NCBI GenBank assembly: GCA_013400155.1
Contig: VXBM01001877.1
Span: forward strand, 27,488 to 91,487
Length of the DNA stretch: 64,000 bases
From: Helopsaltes ochotensis
Lineage: Eukaryota; Chordata; Aves; Passeriformes; Locustellidae
Reading direction: 5' to 3'
Both the position numbers and the translations under genes were made by a program. The notes below the pieces were generated by a model. It was given only the letters and a program-made list of their open reading frames with translations, had not been told where the DNA came from and did no database searches. This document shows, piece after piece, positions 1 through 11,833 of this stretch. Each line of letters begins with the position of its first letter. The first letter of the stretch is position 1.

Positions 1-90
1 CAACAACAACAACAAAAAAAAACAACCAACCAAACAAACAAAAAATTTAAAAAAGGCAAAAAAACCAACCAAACAAAAACCACACAACCT
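1..90. repeat. A/C-rich low-complexity tract
   Basis: The window opens in a CAA repeat that grades into irregular runs of CAAA, CCAA and poly-A, with almost no G and few T. The left limit lies outside the window. Similar A/C-rich blocks occur near 10.1, 20.0 and 22.5 kb, and T/G-rich complements near 25.7, 50.4 and 58.3 kb. Confidence 0.8.
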
Positions 91-3000
91 CTGTAGTACT
101 ATGTTTCTGGTGTCTTCCCATAATTTGAATTCTATACATTTGTTATCCTAAACCCAAGAGCTTCTTGATGTACCTTAACAAAAAACGAAATGAAGTACAT
201 CAAGATATGACTTAATATTAACATTAGCTGTTTCTAATTTTGTTTGCTACAAAGGAAACAGAAAGAAACAGTACTAATATGACTTAGGACAGAGATGAAT
301 AGTAGGAACTAAAAATTGATGTCGCAATGTATAAAGAACATCCTAAAAAACATTGTTTAGGATTTACAGTTCCTGTTTGAGTTATGGGAAGAGTGTATAC
401 TCAAGCTCTTTGAAAACCAGTCCAATTGTCTTAGGAATCTGAATCTAATTGATGTCTAGAGCCATGGAAGACCTTGATTTCTGGTTACAGTGACTTCACT
501 AGTCTCCAGAACTATATCTTCATATTAGAACTATAATAGTCCAAAAATAACCATAAGCAAGATTTACAGACAGAAAAAAGGCTGAATAGTAAGAAATCGA
601 GTTAAAAATAAAACTGTGGAGCCTGTGTTATTATGAAGTCTTTTAGGACTGATTTCTCAATCTCATGAATCCTATTTGTTACTTTTCAGAGGATCATAAG
701 AAAAATCAGTTTAGGAAGGTTTTCAATGAGTATTCTAGATATAAACAATCAGAAATCTTAGTCACTTGCACAAGATATCAGAAATTAAACTACTTGGAAA
801 TTCTGCAATGAGTATTTCAGATTTCACATTGACAGTATTGACATAACCAATACAGTAAATACTGTCAGGTGCGGAAGCATCTCAGAAAAACTCTACCATT
901 ACTCAAGAGAAGTCTTTGATATCTTAATTCAGGGCAGAGACAGGAAAATTAACTCTCATTGTGCTACATGCATTGTAGAAAGAGATTCCTTGAGATAATT
1001 TACTTTGCAATGAGTTATTGCTTTCTCACAGCCTGAAAACATATGATTAAAAAAGATTTGACACAGACCTAGTTCAGGTATTACTGTGTTCAGATGAAAT
1101 TAATGCCTAGGATACTTATAACAGAAGAAATGAGCAGTAAATAAGTCAGTATCCTCAGGCAGAAGAACAGTTTAAGGCAGCTTCATTTTTCCTTAGAAAT
1201 ATTTGAGTGTGCTGGTTATGTGCCAGTTTGTAGACTGGGAAACACAGGCAGTTTTTCATGTACATAATACTTGGTAAATTAATATTGATATTCGTTGTAG
1301 ATAAAAACTCTTCAACTCAAGCTGTTTAATAAGGATGAAAGCAGTTTATGGATTTATTAATGTGTAATTAACTGAAAATCAGTGACCTATATCATCAAGT
1401 TCGATATCAACAATACAAGAGGTATACCATGGCATTAAACATTTAAAAACAAGAAGTTAAGATGGTAGCATCAGGGAATTTGTGCCACTGTGAAACTAAG
1501 GTTGAGCTACACTGAAACATGACATCAGAGGTCTTGAATGTATAAGTGATATTAAAAGAGACAAAAAGGAATAAATCTTAGATAAAGTTTCTTCCAGTGT
1601 TAGAGGTTATGAACCTGGCTTGCCCAAAAATTTTAATATATATACAGTTTTCTAGGTTGGTGAAATCTAAAATTACATGAGACAGTTGCTGCTGTACTTA
1701 ATTAAGCACCAAGTGGTCCATATCTGTAGGAATTTTCAGAACATGTAAAGCAGAAGTGAAGTTCATGTCAAAGATTAGTTTTGAAATTATCAGGCTTATT
1801 TGACACACACAGAGGTATCTTTACTTAGAAGTACTTAAAAGAGCTTGGAAACAACGTGAAGTCATGATTCTTTCCAAACCAAAAGGATGGGAATTAGAAT
1901 ATTTTACCACCAACCTATCAACCTTAAGCAAACTGTCAGGGAAGGAAGGTTTTTCTGCTGCCTCTCTTGAAATAACAGCTAAGGCTAGTCATCTGTTGCT
2001 ATAGATACAACTTAGTCACATAAAAGTAGGAAGCCTGGAGATAGCTAACCACTAAAGGATGTGTAGTTGAGGTTATATTGGGTTACTAGAACCCCCATGA
2101 CAGTCAGAATTTTAGCTATGTGCCTCATTTAATGTTTTCCTTTTTTTTTTCTGTTTTCTTTATTCACTTAGAAGAATTTTCTAATCCATTTTTTTTTACT
2201 TACACCCTTAAAAAGAATAGCAACCATTCTTACATTAAAAAAATTACTTACATTGCATTCTTATAAACCAGTTGTAAATACTTCTTGTGTGCCTTGCTAG
2301 CCTTTACCTTCAGATATAAAAGGTGATTTTACCCAAACCAGGTGTCTTGCTGTAGAGATAGTGATATTTAAATATCAATACTGATATTTACTGATATTTA
2401 AATACCTATTTTACTATAAGTTAATTAGCATTTCTGATGTTCCTCTCTGGTTAAGTTATTTTTAACCCACATTTCTGCAAATATTTCTTAGAAAAGATAC
2501 CTACTCGAAAATTCTCATATCTGTTGGTTTAACTACTTGTTCTCTTTACACTTAGTACTTGAGTTCTATTTATAATGTAATGTGACTAAGGCAGAAGATT
2601 GTCAGCCAGGATTCCAACAACATGCTTGTTCATCCTGAGGCAAAGGGATGCTACAAATTGCCATTACAATGGTAGCTGCAATATTACAGTGGTTATGCTA
2701 GAACTCTACAGTCAGAAAATAATCAGGGGAGAGGACTTCCTTGGCTAGCAGAAAATTTCTTATCTCTTGCCAACCTGAAATAATGTAAGGATTAAAAAAT
2801 TTCTTTCAACTGTGGCAGAGCTAGATTTTGGTCTGCAATCAGCCAGTTCTATTTCTCTTCCAAGAACCTATTTTAACCTATTACAACCTATTTTCAAGTT
2901 AATAATGTCATCCCAGGTCCATTGGGATGGAAATGAGCTCATATATCAAGCCTTTTAAACAGAAATTTCTAAATGCATATGACAGCATCCAGCTAGATAT

Positions 3001-3990
3001 TTGACTGAATTTGGTAGACGTAGATATCTAGTGCAGTCTGAAATGCTTAAGAGATCCAAGAAATCCCCAGAAGGCTGACAAATATGACAGCGATCCAAGC
3101 GGTAGTCCTGTTCATTTCTGGAATGCAAGTGGAAGCTTGGCAGATATTCTGGATAGCTGAAATGAAGCTGTAAATCCATGTTAGATAAAAATCACACACA
3201 ATTTTTTTACCTTAGAATAAGGTGAATAGCATTTTCTCTTCCAATAGCCATGCTCAGTGTTCACCAGCTCATCTTAACCTAAAACATATTTGCTCTATTA
3301 TACAAGCTTAAACACGTATTTGTGGAAAGACATATTTATACACCTACAATTAGAGGAGATTTTTAACACATCTGCCTTTTTTAAAGACATGCAGTCTTTT
3401 CTGTCACAGTTTGAAACTTCCTGTGCCCATCCACACACAGAAAAGATGTTTGAAACATAGCTTACTAGTTAACGGTATCATAATGACTCCATCTTAACTA
3501 CCTACAATTTTCTACTGTTTCTTATATGAAAAAAAAATTGAAAAGAGAAGAAAATTAAATATTTTTTCATGTTTATATTGACACATAGAATTTTATTTGC
3601 CATAAAATTTTGGTTCTATAAGTGGTGCTTATTTTTCTTATACTTGCTTTGCTTTATTTAGGGAAGTAGCATTAAATAATATCCTCTCCACAGAAAGTAG
3701 AAATAACCATGTAATCTTCCAGATTATTTGGACCCCCCACTATCTAATATATAATGCTTGCTTACCTACAAAATTCCTACTAGAAAATATGCTAGATTGG
3801 TTTATATGTTCAGTTACATAATTTTATAAACTAATAGAACTACAAAGTGTTGCATTGGAAACATTTTCAATAAACTAACTGTTTTTATCTTAACAACAAG
3901 TCACGGACTTGAAAGCTGATATTAAAATTTTATTTTACAAAAAACCCAGATCATGTAATCTAGCACTCATTCTATGAAATGTTGTCCTTA

Positions 3991-3992
<2 letters not shown>
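91..3992. other. AT-rich sequence without recognised features
   Basis: About 3.9 kb of AT-rich DNA with no recognisable gene, repeat family or RNA. Reading frames are short and show no family resemblance. The only local structure seen is a perfect 16-bp palindrome at 2362-2377, listed separately. It could be ancient unrecognisable repeat or plain intergenic or intronic DNA. Confidence 0.6.
2362..2400. repeat. 16-bp palindrome followed by two half-copies
   Basis: TGATATTTAAATATCA at 2362-2377 is a perfect palindrome. It is followed by two tandem copies of CTGATATTTA (2381-2400). The motif is AT-rich, so chance or slippage is a reasonable explanation. Confidence 0.6.

Positions 3993-4027
<35 letters not shown>
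3993..4027. repeat. Poly-T tract, 35 bp
   Basis: An uninterrupted run of 35 T. No polyadenylation signal or target-site duplication was seen beside it, so there is no support for a retroposed cDNA tail. Confidence 0.9.
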
Positions 4028-4028
<1 letters not shown>

Positions 4029-5262
4029 AAACAATCAAACATAATGCAAATTAACTTGCTACCAGTGGAAAAATAATTCTGTATTGACTAATACATTTGA
4101 GGGGGTTCTCAAGAAGTGAATTCATTGTAAAGGGCAGCATATTAATATCCTGATTCAGAGTTCTGTAGTTCTATCTGAAGGTTATCGCATAAAAAAATTC
4201 TCCATACACGCACATTTTATTTATTTTCCTGAAATTTCATTTTAATACTTTTTTTTCCTCTTTCCTCAACAGTGGTAAAAGATAAGATATAGGCAATTGC
4301 TAGTCAGAGACATAAATAAAAGTCAGGAAAGGCCAAAGATAACTTCCATAAGACTAACTTAATTTATTCCATACAGACATTTTTCCATATGTTTTATTCT
4401 ATGTTTGCTCTTTTCTTGTACTTGCTTTCCATATGGCAATCCCTCCTCCCAAAACCTGTTCCCCTCTTTCAGTAGCATCTGAAGTTTTTGAAGAATGAAT
4501 GAAAATGTGGGTCTACTGTCAAGATATTTGTAATTATGAATTTGTGAGGACTGGAACAGATGATGAAACTGCCTATTTCACTACACAAATAATAGTAAGA
4601 GAGATATTTGAAGTTTATTCTCATTCAGGTTATACAGCAGATTACAGTCTTCGTGCAAAACATTCAAGTACATGGACAAGACCAACATGTAGACTGAAAA
4701 AAGAAAATTCATTTATGGTAGCAAATGATCCACTGATTCATGGAGACAGCTACAAAACATCCAGAAATTCATACTTGTATTCATCATTAAAGAATGGTTG
4801 TCTTCTATCAGGTTGTAAGATGACAATTATGCTTTTTGAATAAAAAGCCCTTTACTTACTGCTTCCTTTTCTGAAATTCCTACTAGATTATTACTACAAC
4901 TTCCTTGAATTGCATTCTCTGATTTTGATTCAGTCTATGATTGTCTCAGAGTGTGCAAATCTTCAGTGTGCCATCCTTATATGTCATATCAATAATCTTA
5001 GATATTTTACATCATCCCACATGCACCTACCGTTTCTGTCATATTTTGTGATCATAATATTCATCCCAGTTTCCTAACATGTTAACTGATTTTTGGTTTT
5101 AATTAGTCATTATTATTTATTTATTCCACCACATTTTTATAATGTTGTAGGCCGAAGTTGTGTCTTCAGACTTCTGCTATACCTTACAAGATTACTATTT
5201 ATTCCTTATGAGAGAAAATAAAAGTTTTTACTGAATATCACATTATAGCAATTTCTTTTTCC
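4028..5262. other. AT-rich sequence without recognised features
   Basis: No supported gene. A 114-codon open frame at 4499-4843 (+) has no recognisable domain, signal peptide or repetitive structure, and I treat it as chance. Confidence 0.55.
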
Positions 5263-5566
5263 CTGTCCATCCTAGCCTTGAACACTTCCAGGAATGAGGC
5301 ATCCACAGCTTCTCTGGGTAACCTGTTTTGAGGTGCATCTCACCACCCTTACAGTAAAGAATTTCTTTCTAATATCTGATCTAAATCTACCCTCTTTCAG
5401 TTTAAAGCCATTACCCCTTATCCTGTCGCTACATACCCTCGTGAAAAGTCCCTCTCCTTCTCTCTTTTAAACACTAACTGTGTACTGGAAGGTGCTTTAA
5501 AGTCTCCCTGAAGCCCTCTCTTCCCCGGGGCTGAGCAGCCCCATCTCTCTCAGCATGTCTGCATAG
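5263..5566 (-). mobile_element. CR1 LINE fragment, ORF2 C-terminal/3' region
   Basis: The plus strand reads as the reverse complement of the end of CR1 ORF2. It begins at the block 'ccttgaacacttccagg', continues through 'catccacagcttctctggg' and 'acagtaaagaatttctt', and ends near 'ctctctcagcatgtct'. CR1 is the dominant avian non-LTR retrotransposon and is normally 5'-truncated. Here the terminal 3' octamer block is also missing, so the copy has lost both ends. The reading frame is broken. Family assignment is from recognition of the consensus; the subfamily is not resolved. Confidence 0.9.
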
Positions 5567-6809
5567 CAGCAAACCGATTTAGTGGAGGATGCAGCAAGGG
5601 CATCTATAAGGCCACTTCTAATCCAAAAGCATTCTATTCTGTGAATATTTGACTTGGCAATAAGTATTCTGTTCCCTGCTTCCCCTCGTGGTCTGGTGTT
5701 CTCAGGTGTCATATGTATAGTTTCTACTCAAGTGCAAATTCTGTCTCTCAAATCTCTCTTACTGATTTCCTGTCCTTTTATACATCTCAGGTACCTCTTT
5801 GTTTTAACTAATAGTTCATCATTTCTCAGAATGGCAGTCACAGTTAAACCACTTCAATTCTAACCAAATAGAGACACAGATCTTAAAAAAACAGGCTTTA
5901 AGATATTAAAAACCTCCATAAACAAGCAAAAAACCAAAAATTTTGAAGTAATTTAAGATGCCACTTTGTATTTTGGCCTACTTCGTTCATCTCTTGAATA
6001 TGAAAAAACAATTGATCAAATATCCCAATTACTTTTTGTTTCTTTTCTCTAGGGAAATACTATCTTTTGAAAATAATCCGCTCTGTGAGCAACAAAAGTT
6101 ATTGGCTGACAGTGATCCCAACAAGTTATTTCCACACTGGCAACAATTCTGACAGTAAAAACTTCTTTATATTTACCAGTGGCTGTGTGGCCTAAGAAAC
6201 TTAAAGCTCTAAATGTCCTGGCAAAAAGAACAAAGTAAAAAAGACTGAGAAGTGATTAGAAAACAGCTAACTAAAAGCTAGTTGCGGTACAAATGTGCTA
6301 CCTTGGGACTGAAAAAATCATCTGGGATGCTTTTGAGGCTTAAAGTGAATGGCATTCATTCCACCCACATAGTGTGTTTATATACCCATTATATTTGATT
6401 GAAATAAAAAGCCATTTGGAGATGAAAATCCATCCCACATATTTCAGATGGAATGAGTTGCCTTGAAAGAACAAATCATGCTTATCTTTTCCATTTAGTA
6501 CAAGGTAACTTAGACAAATGGCTTAGATTATGTCCTTACCTCTCAATGACTAAGTTTAGGTAAGATGAATTCTTTATGACTTCCACGACGTGAGCAACGT
6601 TCTGGAGAACACTGAAGTATCCCAGGAAATTACTTTTTGCCGTGAATCTAAGCAATTTTAAATCAAGAGCAGCAGGCACAAAAATACGTTTAATTTGTTA
6701 TAAAATCTAATGATTCCCCTTCTCTGTCTGGTTTGAACAATATTTTTCCTCATAGTTTCTGATTTTTAACAAATTATTTATTTGTGCATTCATTATTTCA
6801 TTAATTGCC
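5567..6809. other. AT-rich sequence without recognised features
   Basis: Nothing recognisable. Short open frames at 5654-5863 and 5958-6152 (+) are hydrophobic or AT-driven and carry no family motif. Confidence 0.55.
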
Positions 6810-6833
6810 TTTTTTTTTTTTTTTTTTTTTTTT
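6810..6833. repeat. Poly-T tract, 24 bp
   Basis: Uninterrupted run of 24 T between 'ttaattgcc' and 'agtgatc'. Confidence 0.9.
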
Positions 6834-7929
6834 AGTGATCTAATGACTGGTCACACAGGAACACCATTAAAATACTGCATTGGATTCCAACATAGATGGT
6901 ACTAGAAATATTTTTTTGAATGCTATTTCCAGATTTTCTTGTGGTAATGTGTGACCTGTAAAATCTTAAGACAAACAAAAAACTAAGCCTAAATGAAATG
7001 AATTATGATAACAAAATAAATACACACACACATGCAGAAAAAAATTTTATTTTTCTGGTTTGTGAACCTGAGGTGAACTGAAGGTACTTTGGGGATGCAG
7101 CTGGAAACGACAATATTACTCTTTAAAGTAGCAACACTTTAACCTGAAAATCATCTGTAAAAGCATAGAAATGCAGCAGCTGTGACAAGGGAAGAGACAT
7201 TAAAAGTAACAAAACAGGTTTAAAATATGTTGAGGTTTAATATTATAAGAATGGCCATAGCAATCACTTTCTTCTAACAAGAAACTATCTGAAGTAATGA
7301 AGCAGCTGCACATACTACAGCTATTATTTTGTTTATAGTATCAGAAAAGAAACTTTTTCTTTACCTTGGGAATAAAGTAGATGTCTTTCCTACACCAGCT
7401 GTATTTATTCCTCTGACTACAGCAAATTCTGGTTCAGGCCTTTAATAAATCATATCATGTATCTTGAGAATAATCATTATCTGACTGACTTGTTAATTAA
7501 TTAAACTGGTTTTTTTTCCAGGTATAAAACATATAGAATCAATGACATTGTTCATGTTCAATAATTGCAATATAGGTTTCCTGTTACAAAATGAATTTCC
7601 GTCCCTCTTTAATTATTCAGACATTAATACTAAATTATGCTATGCATTAATCTTGAGGTAATATGAAACAGTAATTGACTGACATTGATGTATTAGAATA
7701 CCATCAATATTTTAATTTTAAATAGAATTATGTTTTCAATGGCATTCATCACTTGAAACACAATAATAATTCCTAAATTAGTTTAAATAAAATTGGATCA
7801 TGCTAAATTTCATGTATAAAGTACGCTTCCAAGTAATCAGCTTTGGTTTTGTTTGCTATCTTCTTGTCTACATCTGAAATATTAAGAATTGCACACGTGG
7901 TGAAATTTGAGCTTACACAAAACTTAGTC
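6834..7929. other. AT-rich sequence without recognised features
   Basis: No gene, RNA or known repeat recognised. A short CA run lies near 7021-7031. Confidence 0.55.
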
Positions 7930-8540
7930 TCTTGGGTCACTCCAACAGTTATTAGGGTGGTTGAAGTTCCCCACCAGGACAACGGCAGGTGAACCTCAGA
8001 CTACTCCTCCCTGTGTCAAGAGGGCCTCATTCACTTGTCTCTCCCTGGTCAGGCAGCCTGTAGCAAATGCCCACGATAGCATCACTTGACCCTGCGCTCC
8101 CTCTTGCCCTGATCCATAAACTCTCAGTTGGCTCCTTGTCTATCCACAGACAAAGCTCCATGCAATCCAGCTGGTCACTGACATTGCTCCTTGTCTCCCC
8201 TACTTCGTCCTACCTCAAGAGCCAATATTCCTCCATTCCAACACTCCAGTCATAGGAGTCATCCTACCACATTTCTGTGATGCCAACAAGATCATAGCCC
8301 TGCAGGCCTGTGAATGCCTCAAATGTCTCTTACTTATTCCAGAGCTATGGGTGTGGATAGAGTAGCATTAAATTTGGGCCCCTGATGAAGCTGATTTTTT
8401 TAACCAAGATGATGGAACTCCTTTATTCTGCTTTTCAGGTGCTCTCCTGCAATCCTTTCCCTTGCTCTGGGCTTTTGGTAGCACTGGGACGTTGACACAT
8501 ATGTGCATTTTTCTGAGGGGTTTTAGATGAACAAAAGCAA
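7930..8540 (-). mobile_element. CR1 LINE fragment, apurinic-like endonuclease region (5' half of ORF2)
   Basis: On the minus strand this reads as the endonuclease domain of CR1 ORF2, which nicks target DNA during retrotransposition. The motif normally read ITETWW appears as ITEMW followed by a TAG stop (8264-8266), then DDSYDWSVG. Farther along, the usual GDFNHP motif is GNFNHP (7954-7971), so a catalytic Asp has become Asn. The upstream segment SASSGAQ, which normally precedes the endonuclease, lies near 8370-8400. Similarity fades by about 8540. The copy lacks the reverse transcriptase and 3' end, unusual for CR1, whose truncations normally remove the 5' side. It is dead. Confidence 0.88.
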
Positions 8541-10061
8541 GAAATTCTAGCTTCACAAGATGAAAAGCTGACATTCTACAACTTTGAACTCTAAGAAGTG
8601 AAAGGAGCAAAATTTTACTCAGCAGGAGAACATTCTGATGAAGATGAAATTATTATTTTAATTAATAACAGTCAAATAATTTCAGTGTAAAAATATCTTT
8701 GATGAGGGAATCAGCATGTCTATATTTAGTCTAGAATTATGTCTCTTTTCTTCTGTAAGCCATAATATTATCAGACCTTGCTTCAGGGTCCATCAGTTCA
8801 TTCTTTAGTGAATTGAATTTGCTTGGCTATGTGTTAGGTGGAAAAAGAGCTATGAGAGAAAGCAAAAAACAGAGAACAAAGAAGACAGGAAAAAATTTTC
8901 CTTTATACTGTATTCACTTGTCAGGATCTTCTTTATTAGAAGTTGAAGAATGACATGTAAGCATAAACCCTACCTGTCGCATCTTGTTTTCTTTATTAGT
9001 TCTGGTTTTGGAGATTCTCTATTGCAGTGGATTGTTGCAGGATTTTAGCCACTTAAATGATGTAGAATTTGTTTTCTGTGATTTATGGTTTTTTTTCCCT
9101 AAAGTGTTCTAAATGCAAGAAAAAAATTTAGGTGCTGAAGTTATTTTGTCACATTCTATCTAAGAAGAATAGATGAGGTTTATGATAGTCCTTAGCCTAA
9201 AGCTAATAATTTTTTTCCCCTGAAAATGTATTCTCAGTGGTATAGTGAGTTGCATTAACTAGTTAAATAAATGGTTTCAAAGTTCAGGGTAGATATTTGC
9301 ATGCAATTTCAAGGGCGTTTCTGTGTTTAAAAGGCTAGAGATTCATAAGTTTTATTGTGCTGTCCATGGAGCACAATATGTTTTAAGAAATAGGATTCTA
9401 ATCTAAATTACTTTGTACCTTTTTAAATAATGCAGTGGTTGTATTTCAATTATACAGCTGGGTAAAGATCCTTTAGGATCTTATTTTGTCAAAGGACGTC
9501 TTTTACTACCATAAATAGATTATTGCCTCCTAATTTACAAATATTGCACTTTTCTGTCACATAAGTGACTGAAGAAATTTAACAAAACCTTGTTGTTCAG
9601 AAGTGAAACAAAAGAAACATTTTCTTCTTTGGATAAAAGTTTGCCTCTCTGTGTGAGACTGGAGACAAAATTAAAATTTGCAAAATTCATCAACTTCTGA
9701 GACATTTTCTCCTTGGCAGAGGTAGAAAAGGTTTCTCTATTTACCTACATGCTCATATAGTATGTATCTCTTATAATTTGTATTAAATTATCTCATTTCT
9801 ACTGATCTAAATTTTTCATCTCTAGTAGAGATGAAAATCTGGAACAAAGTTGCAACTATACTGTAAATGAAAGAGGTACATTGTGGGGAAAATTGCCATG
9901 GGCTACTAAGAGTATCTTTGTTAAGGCTGTGGTCTTCAGATGATGTTTCTACCTTTAGGTTACATCTTACTTTTGCTGTTGTTCCTCTTAGTGAGATATT
10001 GCCACTACATCAGATGGTCAATCTGTTTCTCTACCTCAACTGAACTGAGGAGCTGAACTAG
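8541..10061. other. AT-rich sequence without recognised features
   Basis: No gene or known repeat recognised. It contains a 25-bp near-perfect palindrome at 9813-9837, described separately. Confidence 0.55.
9813..9837. repeat. Inverted repeat, 12-bp arms, 1-nt centre
   Basis: Arms TTTTCATCTCTA (9813-9824) and TAGAGATGAAAA (9826-9837) are exact reverse complements around a single G. It could extrude as a hairpin or bind a dimeric factor. No neighbouring gene suggests a function. Confidence 0.75.
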
Positions 10062-10066
10062 TCAGA

Positions 10067-10252
10067 TGGAAAAAAAATCCCCAAAACAACCAACCAGCCC
10101 CACCACTCCCCCAGAAAAAAACCTCAAACCAAAACAAACAAGAAAAAAAACAAACAAACTAACAAAAAGAAAACATGCAAAAAAACTTACCCCCCAAAAA
10201 AAACCCCCAAAAACAAAAACTGAAATAACCCCAAAACCATTGAAAACAACCA
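10067..10252. repeat. A/C-rich low-complexity block
   Basis: About 185 bp made almost wholly of A and C (runs such as CAAAC, CCCCAAAA, ACCCCC). It encodes only a lysine/proline/threonine-rich artefactual frame. No unit length is constant, so it is not a clean microsatellite. Confidence 0.85.
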
Positions 10253-10260
10253 CAGTTTCC

Positions 10261-11389
10261 TGATCTAGTTTGGTATATGCCTGCATAAAGAATTTCTGCT
10301 GGAATAGTGGAAGATGCTTTAGAAGAGCAAGAACAAGCATCCAGAGAAAGCTAAAGGCCGTGGTGCCCAAAAGCAGGGTTACCATCAAAGAACTTCAAGT
10401 GCAGTTATGCCATCAATACAGACATTGCTGTGTTCCTTCTACTTTTTTTCCTTCTAATAACTTGTTGTTCTACTTTATAATTGTGCCACAAACACCAAGA
10501 ATACTTAACAACTTAATATTCCTGTTTTTTAATATATTTTTATTCTATACCTAATACATTTTTTTTGTTTAAATGGTTTCATTTACAGCATAATTTAAAC
10601 TTGAAACACTTCTAATCTGTAATCAGCTTGAATTGCCGCTTCTGTTTCAGATCTGTAGAGGAACTTTTGTTTTGGCAGCTGGTCTATTTTTTCAGCCTAT
10701 ATCCATCTAATAAAATTAGAATTTATTCCTATTTATGAAAGAAAATGTCTCTTTCCAGAATTTCTATGTTAAGAGGCAGCTGAGAAGTTTCTAAAGTATT
10801 TCTTGCTTTGTAAATGGATCAATTCAAGAGAAAGAAAAGAAATCTAGATAACTTTTAGATCTTAATAACAGTTAAGTATCAAGGAAACAAAAAGTATGCA
10901 AGCTGTCATATCCTGTGCAGCTACAATTGAAACAAAGTTGATCATAAAGTTGAGACTGATTTCATTAAGCTAACTTAAACCTCAAATATATTTTGTATGT
11001 GTACTTACATATACATACATTCTAAAATATGCATAGATATTAACGATTTTAATTGTATTAGTTTATACAAATAATATTTCTGAGATTGATTTTTCATTTT
11101 TAAAGTAAGAAAATAATAATTATCTTGTACGGCAAGTCCAGCCTGCAAAGCTTCTGTTGTTAAAAATTTTATTTTTAATATGATGACTGAAAAATTAAAA
11201 TACATTGGCTAATATTTTTAAACATTGCAACCTATCTGGTACTAAATACACTGCTTGGTGAAATTTATCTTCTCAGCTTGATATCAGGTCTTAAGCATGT
11301 CACACTTCTGCATTGCATGTGTATGTGTGCGGCCACGAGAGTTCCCTGAAGATAAGAACTGTTTTCAATTTTATAATTGTGATTTATTT
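10261..11389. other. AT-rich sequence without recognised features
   Basis: No gene, RNA or known repeat recognised in this stretch. Confidence 0.55.
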
Positions 11390-11833
11390 AGAATTATAGA
11401 ACCGTTAGGATTGAAAGAGACCTTGAAGATTATCTAGTTGTAATTCCCTTGCCATGAGCAGGGATACATTTTTTTAAACCACATTGCTCAGAGCTCCATC
11501 CAGAATCCAGCCTGGTGCTGAGCCCTTCCAGGGCTCATCCTTCCAGGATGAAGCATCCACAATTTCTCTGGGCAGCCTGGTCCAGTACCTCTCCACCCTC
11601 ACAGGAAAGAATTTATTCCTAATATCTGATCTAAACCTCCTCTCAGTTTGAAGCTATTACCCTTGTCCTGTCACTACATGTCTTTGTAAATAGTATTTCT
11701 TCATCTTTCTTGCAGGCTTCCTTCAGGTACTGGAAGGCCGCAATTAGGTCACCCCTAAGACCTCTCTTTTCCAGGCTGAACAATCCCAATTCTCTTAGCC
11801 TTTCCTCATAGGAGAGGTGTTCTATCACTGGCT
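11390..11833 (-). mobile_element. CR1 LINE, 3'-terminal fragment
   Basis: The plus strand starts with 'agaattatagaaccgttagg', the reverse complement of the CR1 3' terminus. It runs through the 3' untranslated segment into ORF2: 'gcatccacaatttctctggg', 'aatatctgatctaaacctcc', 'ctcataggagaggtgttc'. It is therefore a typical 5'-truncated insertion of about 440 bp in minus orientation. There is an extra segment around 11500-11535 relative to the consensus I remember, perhaps a small duplication around 'gcccttccagggctcatccttccagg'. Confidence 0.95.
11643..11828 (-). pseudogene. CR1 ORF2 C-terminal remnant
   Basis: A 61-codon open stretch inside the CR1 above. It translates to the conserved ORF2 tail: HLSYEERLRELGLFSLEKR, then RGDLIAAFQYLKEACKKD and CSDRTR. 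This segment follows the reverse transcriptase domain in avian CR1 and is its most recognisable protein signature. The frame is only a fragment of a protein that is normally close to 1000 residues, has no native start, and ends in a frameshifted or stopped region. It is not expected to be functional. Confidence 0.9.

Noticed and set aside
4499..4843. 114-codon open frame on the plus strand
   Set aside because: No family motif, isolated, and not obviously a repeat product. A frame of this length is expected by chance in 64 kb searched in six frames.
10062..10388. 108-codon frame and the opposing lysine-rich frame over the A/C block
   Set aside because: Both are translations of low-complexity sequence (phenylalanine/valine-rich one way, lysine/proline-rich the other).
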